Origin: Atopobiaceae bacterium
Lineage (GTDB): Bacteria > Actinomycetota > Coriobacteriia > Coriobacteriales > Atopobiaceae
Direction of reading: 5' to 3'
Length of the DNA: 14,917 bases
Assembly (NCBI GenBank): GCA_015258485.1
Contig: JABZIF010000018.1
Coordinates: 1 to 14,917 of the forward strand
Shown: positions 1 to 6,092 of the stretch, in pieces
Layout of the letters: every line of letters begins with the position of its first letter
Position numbering within the stretch: position 1 is the first letter of the stretch
Translations under genes and position numbers: made by a program
The notes under the pieces: generated by a model
Told to the model about the DNA's origin: nothing
Databases searched by the model: none
What the model saw: the letters and a program-made list of their open reading frames with translations, nothing else

Positions 1-65
1 TCTACGTGTGTGCGCAAAGCCTCAGAAATACTTACCTTGCGTCCCGAAATCTTGATGTCCACCAT
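1..65 (-). CDS. hpf: Ribosome hibernation promoting factor, N-terminal fragment
   Basis: Only the first 21 codons are inside the window. They read M-V-D-I-K-I-S-G-R-K-V-S-I-S-E-A-L-R-T-H-V, the typical opening of the HPF/RaiA/YfiA family (I-x-I-x-G-R, then A-L-R-x-x-V). These proteins bind the 30S decoding region and hold ribosomes inactive, often as 100S dimers, in stationary phase. The ATG at 63-65 is preceded by a GGGGG Shine-Dalgarno-like run 5 nt upstream. A GTG at 60-62 is an equally possible start, giving M-D-I-K-I. Whether this is the long form, with the C-terminal dimerisation domain usual in Gram-positives, cannot be seen. Its position one gene away from a structured RNA and comFC is the known raiA neighbourhood. 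Confidence 0.85.
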   Translation of the reverse strand, partial: MVDIKISGRKVSISEALRTHV

Positions 66-88
66 GGGAGCCCCCTATCGGATACACG

Positions 89-110
89 AGACATCTTCTA
101 CCTGATGTCT
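89..110 (-). promoter_or_regulatory. Perfect hairpin/operator in the hpf upstream region
   Basis: The arms agacatc (89-95) and gatgtct (104-110) are perfect 7-bp inverted repeats around an 8-nt spacer, 23 nt upstream of the hpf start. There is no T-run, so it is not a terminator. It may be a DNA operator or an mRNA leader hairpin for hpf. Which one depends on the transcription start, which I cannot place: no convincing -35/-10 pair is visible in 66-203. Confidence 0.4.
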
Positions 111-183
111 GTACTATCACAATACCCATTTACCAGATAAACATTACATAAAAACTAAACAGAACGGTAAGTGGTAAAAGCAA

Positions 184-196
184 GTCATAGAATGAC
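184..196 (-). terminator. Weak candidate terminator after the solute-binding protein gene
   Basis: A 5-bp stem (gtcat 184-188, atgac 192-196) with a 3-nt loop lies just past the stop codon of the lipoprotein gene. On the minus strand it is followed by TTGCTTTT. A second small inverted repeat (tgcac 198-202, gtgca 209-213) overlaps the stop codon. The stems are short, so termination here would be inefficient and read-through into hpf is possible. Confidence 0.3.
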
Positions 197-203
197 ATGC
201 ACT

Positions 204-1148
204 TTATTGTGCACTGGAAGAAGACGATTCCGTAGAAGACGCTTCTGCATCATTTGTCTGAACTGGAGCGTCTAATAAATCTGAAATCTTATTATCGGAA
301 GAAAGATGAGGAAGAGTACCCACCCATTTAGAACGAATGACTTCTTCTATACCATTACCATGAATAGCAGAAAGTGCCTGTTGAACAGCGGATATTAACT
401 CACTGTTATTAGAAGAGATTGCAATACCAATAGGTGTAGGAGTATCAATAATTCCAGCCATTGAAATATCTTGATTAGGGGTCAGATATGTTCCTGCATA
501 GGCATCGCACGCAACAAAATCTATTGAGCCATTTTTAAGAGCTTCAAACGCATCGTTCACATTAGAAAATTCTTGAATGTTCATTCCAGTAATTACTTGA
601 CCAAGGGCACGTTGAGACAACGATCCTGCTTGTACACCAACTGTTTTGCCTCCAAGGTCAGCTGATTTTATCTCTTGCTGGTGACCTCTATAGAAAAGAG
701 CTGTTGAGGACTCAGCATACGTAGAAACCAATCTGCTTGTTGCGTCCTCATCGCTTCTCACATCCATCACTATGTCGCAATCAGATTGCAAACCGTCAAC
801 AGGACCATTAACAGTTACAAACTTCACATCCACACCAAGCTGATCTGCAAGCGCTGATGCGATCTCTACATCAACACCTTGTAGAGTACCGCCTTCTGAA
901 GCAACAATCATCGGTGCGGTAACAGACTGCGTTCTAAGACCTACAGTTAAAACACCTGGAGTGTGAAGCGCTGAATTGGAAATTATTTGCTGACGTGTAT
1001 CTCTTTTGTTCTTTATAGCTTCTTGCACAGACGTTGTATGAAACCACTTCTCAACATCAAGGGAAATGGGCCCCAGTGAACAACCGGTAAGGATTACAGC
1101 AAATGCCAGAAGAAGTAGTACCTTAAAAGAGCCTTTTACACGAGACAT
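204..1148 (-). CDS. Extracellular solute-binding lipoprotein, family 3 (SBP_bac_3)
   Basis: A 314-aa lipoprotein that should capture a small polar solute, most often an amino acid, outside the membrane for an ABC importer. Residues 1-23 form a lipoprotein signal peptide: M-S-R-V-K, a hydrophobic core, and lipobox L-T-G-C with Cys23 as the lipidated residue. The family-3 fold starts near G-V-L-T-V-G-L-R and runs through G-V-D-V-E-I-A-x-A-L-A and D-L-G-G-K-T-V-G-V-Q-A-G-S to F-E-A-L-K-N-G-S-I-D-F-V-A-C-D. The tail is Ser-rich (S-S-T-E-S-S-S-S-S). The frame stays open to a GTG at 1208, but the ATG at 1146-1148 is preferred: AAAGGAG (1154-1160) lies 5 nt upstream and the signal peptide then begins correctly. 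No permease or ATPase partner is in the window, so it is an orphan here. It follows the structured RNA with no terminator between them. Confidence 0.88.
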   Translation of the reverse strand: MSRVKGSFKVLLLLAFAVILTGCSLGPISLDVEKWFHTTSVQEAIKNKRDTRQQIISNSALHTPGVLTVGLRTQSVTAPMIVASEGGTLQGVDVEIASALADQLGVDVKFVTVNGPVDGLQSDCDIVMDVRSDEDATSRLVSTYAESSTALFYRGHQQEIKSADLGGKTVGVQAGSLSQRALGQVITGMNIQEFSNVNDAFEALKNGSIDFVACDAYAGTYLTPNQDISMAGIIDTPTPIGIAISSNNSELISAVQQALSAIHGNGIEEVIRSKWVGTLPHLSSDNKISDLLDAPVQTNDAEASSTESSSSSAQ

Positions 1149-1176
1149 GTAATCTCCTTTTGTACTTTTATCAACT

Positions 1177-1431
1177 GTCTTTTCAGCTGACCTGGTATTT
1201 GACCCCACACTCGCATACTGGAACGTTTGCCTTACTGCCGCAGCAGTTCAACTAATAATTCTCTCGCCCGCAAGACCTTTTGTCTTTAGTTATAACAGGC
1301 GGTATGACTTACTTCTAGGACGAGCCATGATCGTCTTTGTGCGTACACAAAGACTTACGTGGATCCCTTTGACCTCGTCTGTCATGGACTAAAAGCTCCT
1401 TTGAGCTTCGCAACCACAGACCTGAAAAGAC
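1177..1431 (-). ncRNA. Highly structured RNA, candidate raiA-motif noncoding RNA
   Basis: This gene-free stretch is densely structured on the minus strand. Its ends pair perfectly over 10 bp (1422-1431 with 1177-1186), closing a ~255-nt domain. Inside, in RNA order, are a 6-bp hairpin (1403-1408 with 1393-1398), a 9-bp hairpin with a UACG loop (1346-1354 with 1333-1341), a 5-bp stem AAGAC/GTCTT near 1271-1287, and a 5-bp hairpin ACTGC/GCAGT (1234-1247). Two 6-bp pairings cross each other as a pseudoknot (1382-1387 with 1325-1330; 1374-1379 with 1319-1324). A -10 box lies just upstream. The raiA motif is a known structured RNA of Bacillota and Actinomycetota found near raiA/hpf, and as I recall often near comFC. 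The setting here is comFC, this RNA, an SBP gene, then hpf. Family membership is inferred from context and size, not from a covariance match. I looked for tmRNA, RNase P, SRP and tRNA landmarks and found none. It could instead be a leader of the downstream lipoprotein gene. Confidence 0.65.
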
Positions 1432-1438
1432 TCTTAAA

Positions 1439-1444
1439 AGTATA
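1439..1444 (-). promoter_or_regulatory. -10 box of the structured RNA
   Basis: TATACT on the minus strand is a near-consensus -10 hexamer. It places the start point 6-8 nt downstream, exactly at the outer strand of the closing helix of the RNA (1431). The -35 hexamer at 17-nt spacing (ATGGTA, 1462-1467) is poor. The agreement between the predicted start and the helix boundary is the main support. It lies 33 nt downstream of the comFC stop codon. Confidence 0.5.
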
Positions 1445-1477
1445 GCGATTTATAAGCGAATTACCATTACAACAGCT

Positions 1478-2227
1478 TTACCAAACCCGGGAAAGTGCGC
1501 CAACGGTTACAGAATGTGCGCCTGCGGAGCAAAGTACATGAGTAGCCTCTCTAACCGATGCTCCCGTAGTTACCACATCGTCCAACAATAAAATATTTGA
1601 TTGGTGTACAGGAGCTATACATGAAATGCTTCCGCATAAATTATGCTTACGCTGTTCAACAGTAAGTAAACGCTGGTCTTTTGCTTTTGGACGTATAAGC
1701 ACATCTAAAAGTGATAATCCTGTAATTTGGCAAAATGATTTTGCCACAAGTTCCATATGGTCAAAACCTCTGCGAGCATATGCTTCTTGAGTAGCTGGTA
1801 TAAATGAAACTCCATCAATCTTTGAACTATCGTAGCGAGAAAATCCATCGCGTGCAGGCCAAAAAGCTGCTTCCTCAAGCGCACATAAGATTGCTAAAGC
1901 AATAATTGGCGCAAGCCTTGCCTCATGACCATCTTTTAGCGTTAGAATGAGTCGAGCAGGAGGGCCTTTAAATCCCATAGCACAGATTACCGCTCTGCTC
2001 TGCCATATAACAGGTCTTTTCTTTTTATCTGAACATTCTGAACAAACCAATTGTCCAAAAGGAGCTCCACAATTAGAACACGCCCACTGTTGAGAAATCC
2101 AAGGTAACTTCAAACGACATGATTCACATAAGAGTTGACCTGGCTTATCACACACAACACAACGTGTAGGCGCCATAAGCTCCATGGTTGATTCTGCAAG
2201 AAATGAAAAATTATGCTGAAAAGACAT
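1478..2227 (-). CDS. comFC: ComF family phosphoribosyltransferase-like protein ComFC
   Basis: A 249-aa protein of usual family length. The N-terminus has two paired-cysteine knuckles (Cys23/26/34/37 and Cys50/53/62/65), the zinc-ribbon-like start of ComFC/GntX proteins. The middle carries R-R-G-F-D-H (152-157). The C-terminal half has the type I phosphoribosyltransferase PRPP loop L-L-L-D-D-V-V-T-T-G-A-S (213-224). ComFC acts in the cytoplasm in DNA uptake and natural transformation in Bacillus-like systems. The partner helicase ComFA is not in the window. The ATG at 2225-2227 has a strong AGGAGG 5 nt upstream, and that Shine-Dalgarno lies inside a 6-bp hairpin (2231-2247). The structured RNA starts 47 nt past the stop. 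Confidence 0.9.
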   Translation of the reverse strand: MSFQHNFSFLAESTMELMAPTRCVVCDKPGQLLCESCRLKLPWISQQWACSNCGAPFGQLVCSECSDKKKRPVIWQSRAVICAMGFKGPPARLILTLKDGHEARLAPIIALAILCALEEAAFWPARDGFSRYDSSKIDGVSFIPATQEAYARRGFDHMELVAKSFCQITGLSLLDVLIRPKAKDQRLLTVEQRKHNLCGSISCIAPVHQSNILLLDDVVTTGASVREATHVLCSAGAHSVTVGALSRVW

Positions 2228-2230
2228 ACA

Positions 2231-2247
2231 CCCCTCCTTTTGAGGGG
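2231..2247 (-). promoter_or_regulatory. Hairpin sequestering the comFC ribosome binding site
   Basis: On the minus strand CCCCTC (2242-2247) pairs perfectly with GAGGGG (2231-2236) around a 5-nt loop. The AGGAGG Shine-Dalgarno (2233-2238) is split between the loop and the 3' arm, so folding would hide it. This suggests translational control of comFC. It could also be a chance result of a very G-rich ribosome binding site. Confidence 0.45.
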
Positions 2248-2316
2248 CTGACAGTAATAGCAGTTTATCGTATTTTGAAACAATAACTACCTGTTCTAGG
2301 CAAGCGGCCTTATGAT

Positions 2317-3093
2317 TTATCTTTTATCGGATAATCCTGCTAAATTATACTTTACGAATATTCGGTGAACGGAATTTGACCAGGGAACCCACAACAAAAG
2401 TAAAAAAATAAGTGTTGAAATACCATGTACCATATCAAAAGGTATAGATGCTAAAAAAGCTAATACCACAGATTCAACTGTCAGTGGATGCACAAACCCA
2501 AGAACAAAATAACAGTTCAATATAAGTCCATAAAATAGCCCTGAGAATAATGCCCAAAACATAAGAATACCGGGGGGTAACGTACGAATTTTTTGCTTCT
2601 TGATAGCATTAGCTGAAAACTGATCTAAAGGACCCTTTTGCTTTTTCCACATACCTTGAGAAAGAAAACCACCAATATAGCCTACTAAACCCCATGCATA
2701 CATTTGCCACGGAGTCCACGAACCTTGGCCGAAAAAAACATTTGACATAAGCGCTGAGAGTGCACCTACCACAAATCCCACATGTCTGCCCAAAAATACT
2801 CCAGCAAAAATGGCAACTGCAGAAACTGGCTTTATATACGCAAAAGGAGCAAACGCGATTCGTCCTGCAGCACCGAGCGCACTAAATGTAGCGGTAAGTA
2901 CAAGCTTTGAAACAGAAAATCTTTGTTCCTCAAAAAGTAACATAAATAATGCAATAGTAAATAAGACAATAAGTAATGAAAAAAATGCGGTTAAATTAGG
3001 AAATAACCAAAGTTCAACAGCAAGAAACAAAGGAGTTACAAGAAGCACAATAATCTCGATAAGAGTTGTCAACGTGCAACTTTTTTTCATCAT
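2317..3093 (-). CDS. ECF transporter S component (predicted cobalamin/tetrapyrrole type)
   Basis: A 258-aa integral membrane protein with about eight hydrophobic segments. Residues 61-145 look like an ECF substrate-binding (S) subunit: S-A-L-G-A-A-G-R-I-A-F-A, Y-I-K-P-V-S-A-V-A-I-F-A-G, L-S-A-L-M-S-N-V-F-F-G-Q-G-S-W-T-P-W-Q-M, W-G-L-V-G-Y-I-G-G, and near the C-terminus S-I-P-F-D-M-V-H-G. From memory, the F-F-G-Q-G-x-W-T-P-W-Q-M stretch resembles S components assigned to cobalamin (CbrT group). Substrate is therefore inference. Two extra N-terminal helices (about 9-30 and 33-53) precede the core, more than the usual six. The matching T and A subunits lie at 3706-6092, separated from it by one divergent gene. 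The start has ATGATG at 3088-3093, with GAGAAG upstream. The 89-bp gap to comFC has no clear terminator. Confidence 0.8.
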   Translation of the reverse strand: MMKKSCTLTTLIEIIVLLVTPLFLAVELWLFPNLTAFFSLLIVLFTIALFMLLFEEQRFSVSKLVLTATFSALGAAGRIAFAPFAYIKPVSAVAIFAGVFLGRHVGFVVGALSALMSNVFFGQGSWTPWQMYAWGLVGYIGGFLSQGMWKKQKGPLDQFSANAIKKQKIRTLPPGILMFWALFSGLFYGLILNCYFVLGFVHPLTVESVVLAFLASIPFDMVHGISTLIFLLLLWVPWSNSVHRIFVKYNLAGLSDKR

Positions 3094-3131
3094 TTGTTCT
3101 TCTCGCTATCAATCTAACTTTATCTCTCCGC

Positions 3132-3137
3132 TACAAT
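3132..3137 (+). promoter_or_regulatory. Candidate -10 box for the small acidic protein gene
   Basis: TACAAT differs from the consensus -10 by one base and lies 42 nt before the start codon, in the 86-bp gap between two divergent genes. The -35 position is not convincing. No equally good box was found for the divergent S-component gene. Confidence 0.3.
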
Positions 3138-3179
3138 TATTTTGGCACAAGATTTTAAAACTACAACAAAGGAGACATG

Positions 3180-3644
3180 ATGATTTACTTGGGAAACTTC
3201 AGCTATAATGACACGCTTGATTCTTCCGATAATTACTGTCTTATGCCATGCATCGTTGAAGCTGACTCTACTGATTCGGCACTAGAATTATTCTCAAAAC
3301 ATCTGTTACATATTTCAAAAAACTCAGATCTCCTTGAAGGTGCAAAAGAAATCTTTCTTGATTCAATAGTTGAACTCAGCGAAGCTCCCACTACTCCTCT
3401 TATTGTCCAGTGGCAAAAAATCATGCCTGCAGGAGATGGTCTTTGTAGCATTACCAGTGCTCTTCCTACATTAGATTTAGATGATCAGTCTGCAAATGCA
3501 TATGCACTCGATGAAACAGAGAATAATCACGAAGATAGCGCAGACCATGAGCATAAACACGAAGAGTTCGGCAACATTGATGCTCTTGATGACAAGCTTC
3601 TTGAAAAACTTGGACAAGATGAAGAGCCATTCTTGAGATTCTAA
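3180..3644 (+). CDS. Acidic protein of unknown function with a His-rich patch
   Basis: I do not recognise this 154-aa family. It is the only plus-strand gene here. The N-terminal half (1-95) looks like a compact alpha/beta domain: M-I-Y-L-G-N-F-S-Y, then C-L-M-P-C-I-V-E-A-D-S-T-D-S-A-L-E-L-F, and later V-Q-W-Q-K-I-M-P-A. The C-terminal third is very acidic and probably disordered. It has four histidines within 11 residues (117, 123, 125, 127) set among Asp/Glu, which could bind metal, and ends in E-E-P-F-L-R-F. There is no signal peptide or membrane segment, so it is probably cytoplasmic. AAGGAG at 3169-3174 is 5 nt from the second of two tandem ATGs, so 3180 is chosen over 3177. It sits between the S component and the rest of the ECF transporter; a link to transport is only positional. 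A strong terminator follows at 3735-3770. Confidence 0.75.
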   Translation: MIYLGNFSYNDTLDSSDNYCLMPCIVEADSTDSALELFSKHLLHISKNSDLLEGAKEIFLDSIVELSEAPTTPLIVQWQKIMPAGDGLCSITSALPTLDLDDQSANAYALDETENNHEDSADHEHKHEEFGNIDALDDKLLEKLGQDEEPFLRF

Positions 3645-3652
3645 ATTCACCT

Positions 3653-3710
3653 TGTAGCGTTATCTGTATATCTCTATCTATACAACTACATGAGAATAAC
3701 AGGGGCTACA
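3653..3710. repeat. Long nested inverted repeat between convergent genes
   Basis: Three helices nest in register: tgtagc (3653-3658) with gctaca (3705-3710), gttat (3659-3663) with ataac (3696-3700), and tgtata (3665-3670) with tataca (3679-3684). That is 17 bp in all, around an 8-nt loop. The left arm is nearly continuous, while the right arm has 11- and 4-nt insertions. No T-run follows on either strand. It overlaps the ATPase stop codon. It may protect 3' ends or act as part of a bidirectional end signal. Confidence 0.45.
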
Positions 3711-5175
3711 TATTGTTATCCGAATTATGTGACCAAACCCAAGAGTTTTTAAAAAACGCTTGGGTTTTTTCAGTAAACGCAACTTGCCCATCAAAAAACA
3801 CTGAAACATTGTCCGCAAGCCGTGAAACTAACTGCATGTCATGCGTTGCAATAAGTATGGTTGTCCCCCGCTTTTGTGCGCGGAGCAATAACTCATATAC
3901 ATGTCTTTTTGTGGGCTCATCTAAACCCTTAGTTGGCTCATCAAGGAGAAGTAATTGCGGTTCTGTAAGCAGAACTTTTACCAGCGAAAGAAGTTGTTGC
4001 TGACCGCCAGAAATATCATATGGATGAGAAGACATAAGACGCTCTAGGGGTAGTTGTGTCAGAAGTCCTGTTTTCTCTAATAGACTCATAACGGCCTCAT
4101 CAGAGTATCCGCTTTGAAACTTCCACTCATATAATTCTTCTTGCACGCTTTGTTGAGAAAAAAGTAACTCCGCTCTTTGAGGAACGTATCCCTGCTGGGT
4201 ATTAAGATTGTTATAAACTTTTCCTCTTCGTGGTTTCAAAATACCTGCTATCAATTTGAGCATGGTGGTTTTCCCCGACCCGTTTCCACCAACAAGCGCC
4301 CTGAGCTCACCTGATTCAACTTCTAGAAAACACTTTCTAAAAACTAAGTCATTACTTTTGGGATAAGCAAATGTTACGGCGCTCAACTCCACGACAGGTT
4401 GCTCAAGTTGAATGTCGGTATTTAGCGCATTTCTCTTATTATCAGCAATCTGAGAAGACAGAAAATTCATTTCATCTCTCAAGATTTTCTCGTCAGGAAG
4501 ATAAAAATACTGAGAGGCAGCGTGCTTAAATACAGAAGCATCATGCGTTGCCACTACTACTGCAACCTTAAGCTCATGTGTTACCCGCTCAAGAAGTCTA
4601 ACAAAATTCTTTTGAGCAAAAGGATCAAGCTGAGACGTTGGCTCATCAAGTAACAATAATTTTGGGCGCATAACTAAAGCCGATGCAAGCGCAATAAGCT
4701 GCTGTTGACCACCTGAAAGCTCATGTAATTGCCTATGGAGCAAAGATTCAATTCCAAAGAAACTAACAATCTCAAAAATACGACGCCTTATTTCTTTTTC
4801 TGGAAGGCAGTAATTTTCCAACCCAAATGCCAATTCTTTAAGTGGTGTTTCACACACTAAAGAACTAGGTATATTTTGAGGTACATAGGCAATCATTTGA
4901 GCCGACTGTTCAGGACTTAATTCTGAAAGAACGTTCCCTTCTATACAAATGGTACCCAAGCAAGTACCGTGAGGTGCAATTTCCGGTTTTAAAAGACTCA
5001 ATAACGTTGACTTACCAGATCCAGTACGTCCCTGCAAAACATCTATCTCGCCCTCATATACGGTACAGGAAAAATCATCAATTACCTTAACAGCAGGCAT
5101 AGAAGCATATGAGAAAGAGAGATTTCTGATTGAAAGTACCTCATCTTGTTTGCATCCGGATAACTCCTGGCTCAT
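3706..5175 (-). CDS. ECF transporter ATPase, two nucleotide-binding domains fused (EcfA-EcfA')
   Basis: A 489-aa cytoplasmic protein with two complete ABC ATPase domains in tandem, the energising part of an ECF vitamin importer. Domain 1 has Walker A G-R-T-G-S-G-K-S-T (49-57), signature L-S-G-G-Q-Q-Q (153-159), Walker B L-L-L-L-D-E (173-178) and switch His211. Domain 2 has Walker A G-N-G-S-G-K-T-T (297-304), signature I-S-G-G-Q-Q-Q (388-394), Walker B ending D412-E413 and His445. All catalytic residues are present in both halves, so both ATP sites look competent. The ATG overlaps the EcfT stop as ATGA, implying translational coupling. The last ~20 codons contain, on the opposite strand, a strong terminator for the convergent gene. 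The usual arrangement is two separate genes, but fused forms are known. Confidence 0.92.
   Translation of the reverse strand: MSQELSGCKQDEVLSIRNLSFSYASMPAVKVIDDFSCTVYEGEIDVLQGRTGSGKSTLLSLLKPEIAPHGTCLGTICIEGNVLSELSPEQSAQMIAYVPQNIPSSLVCETPLKELAFGLENYCLPEKEIRRRIFEIVSFFGIESLLHRQLHELSGGQQQLIALASALVMRPKLLLLDEPTSQLDPFAQKNFVRLLERVTHELKVAVVVATHDASVFKHAASQYFYLPDEKILRDEMNFLSSQIADNKRNALNTDIQLEQPVVELSAVTFAYPKSNDLVFRKCFLEVESGELRALVGGNGSGKTTMLKLIAGILKPRRGKVYNNLNTQQGYVPQRAELLFSQQSVQEELYEWKFQSGYSDEAVMSLLEKTGLLTQLPLERLMSSHPYDISGGQQQLLSLVKVLLTEPQLLLLDEPTKGLDEPTKRHVYELLLRAQKRGTTILIATHDMQLVSRLADNVSVFFDGQVAFTEKTQAFFKNSWVWSHNSDNNM
3735..3770 (+). terminator. Rho-independent terminator inside the opposing ATPase gene
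   Basis: A perfect 9-bp stem (aaacccaag 3735-3743, cttgggttt 3759-3767) runs into a T-tract at 3765-3770. An inner 5-bp helix (3745-3749 with 3753-3757) extends it past one A/G mismatch. On the plus strand this is a strong intrinsic terminator about 90 nt beyond the stop of the acidic protein gene. On the minus strand no T-run follows, so it acts one way only. It lies within the C-terminal codons of the convergent ATPase gene, including F-F-K-N-S-W-V-W. Confidence 0.75.
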
Positions 5176-6092
5176 ACATCACGCTCCCAAAGATACGCAT
5201 CTACTTTCATAAAAAGAGATGGTATAAAAGCATAAAAAAAGATACCTATATACCACAAGCTAAAATGCGCTGAAGGCATTGTTGGATAAAATTGCCATTC
5301 ATTCTTCACTATAAAAAGTGCAATAACAGCAAAAATCCCCATAAACAGACACAATAAAATAACTACCATTTCATATGCATCAATGACTTCAATATCCCAG
5401 CGAGTTCTCTTGTGAAACAATCCCCACCCTCGAGCCACAATTGATTGAGAAGTAATAATTGACTTTTCAAAGGCGCTCATAACTACAGCATTAAAAGAGG
5501 TAGTTGCCTGTTGTAATTTCATTCTTACCATACTGAAAGACTTCAATAGCCCACGCAACCTACCTGTTTGTGAAACCACCTCAACACGCGCAGTGTTGGC
5601 ATTGTATGCATCTTGCGTAGTAGCAAAATCACCTAATAGCTGCGGCATAAAGCGCACCGCTAACGTCAAAACCAATTGCATTGCAGGAAAACGAACCGAT
5701 GACTTCTGAAGGAACTCCAATGGAGATAAAACAGCAAAAAAGCACTCTAACCAGCACAATGTTCCAACAAATACCATGCCGGATGTAGACCCGTACACAA
5801 GACTTTCTAGATAAATGACATTTTGACCCACTTTAAACAAGTAAGTTGATCCTGATGCCGAGAAAATCGGATTGAGTACCGTTATGAACAAAACAACAGG
5901 AACATACCAAAAAAGCCGTCTTGCTGCTGCTCCAAATCCAAAAAGTGCAACTGAACTTACAAACGCACCCAACAACAGTATAAAAGCGCATACTGGTTGA
6001 AAAGACATTACTGAAAGTACAATTTCAAACCCAAACATCAAGCCAGGAACCAATGGATGAAGACGAGAAAAACTCTGTTGAGAAGCATTCAT
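5172..6092 (-). CDS. ecfT: ECF transporter transmembrane (T) component
   Basis: A 306-aa membrane protein that couples the ATPases to the S subunit. It has hydrophobic segments at about 14-50, 60-80, 100-125, 241-265 and 276-296, and a long cytosolic helical region (about 140-230). The second Ala-Arg-Gly coupling motif is present (V-A-R-G-W-G, 219-224). At the expected first motif only A-R-V (168-170) is seen, so it is degenerate. The ATG at 6090-6092 overlaps the upstream stop as TAATG and has GGTGAAG just upstream. An in-frame TTG at 6117-6119 would overlap the previous gene by 28 nt and is less likely. It overlaps the ATPase gene downstream by 4 nt. Confidence 0.88.
   Translation of the reverse strand: MNASQQSFSRLHPLVPGLMFGFEIVLSVMSFQPVCAFILLLGAFVSSVALFGFGAAARRLFWYVPVVLFITVLNPIFSASGSTYLFKVGQNVIYLESLVYGSTSGMVFVGTLCWLECFFAVLSPLEFLQKSSVRFPAMQLVLTLAVRFMPQLLGDFATTQDAYNANTARVEVVSQTGRLRGLLKSFSMVRMKLQQATTSFNAVVMSAFEKSIITSQSIVARGWGLFHKRTRWDIEVIDAYEMVVILLCLFMGIFAVIALFIVKNEWQFYPTMPSAHFSLWYIGIFFYAFIPSLFMKVDAYLWERDV

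Noticed and set aside
122..142. Stress sigma factor (SigB/SigF-like) promoter for hpf: GGGTAT at 122-127 with GTTTAT at 137-142 on the minus strand
   Set aside because: The spacer is only 9 nt, several nt short of the usual 12-16, so it is not a credible promoter pair.
1149..1208. Longer N-terminus for the solute-binding lipoprotein starting at GTG 1206-1208
   Set aside because: It would put 20 polar residues before the signal peptide, overlap the closing helix of the RNA and ignore the good Shine-Dalgarno before 1148.
1177..1477. tmRNA, RNase P RNA, SRP RNA or tRNA in the gene-free stretch
   Set aside because: A GGTCAG near 1187-1192 and an AGCTCAAAGGAGCT segment look superficially like SRP and tRNA D-arm pieces. 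The SRP core, tRNA acceptor/T-arm, RNase P conserved core and tmRNA tag features are all missing.
2270..2316. Terminator between the S component and comFC
   Set aside because: Only a 4-bp AGGC/GCCT stem without a T-run is present, so no terminator is called.
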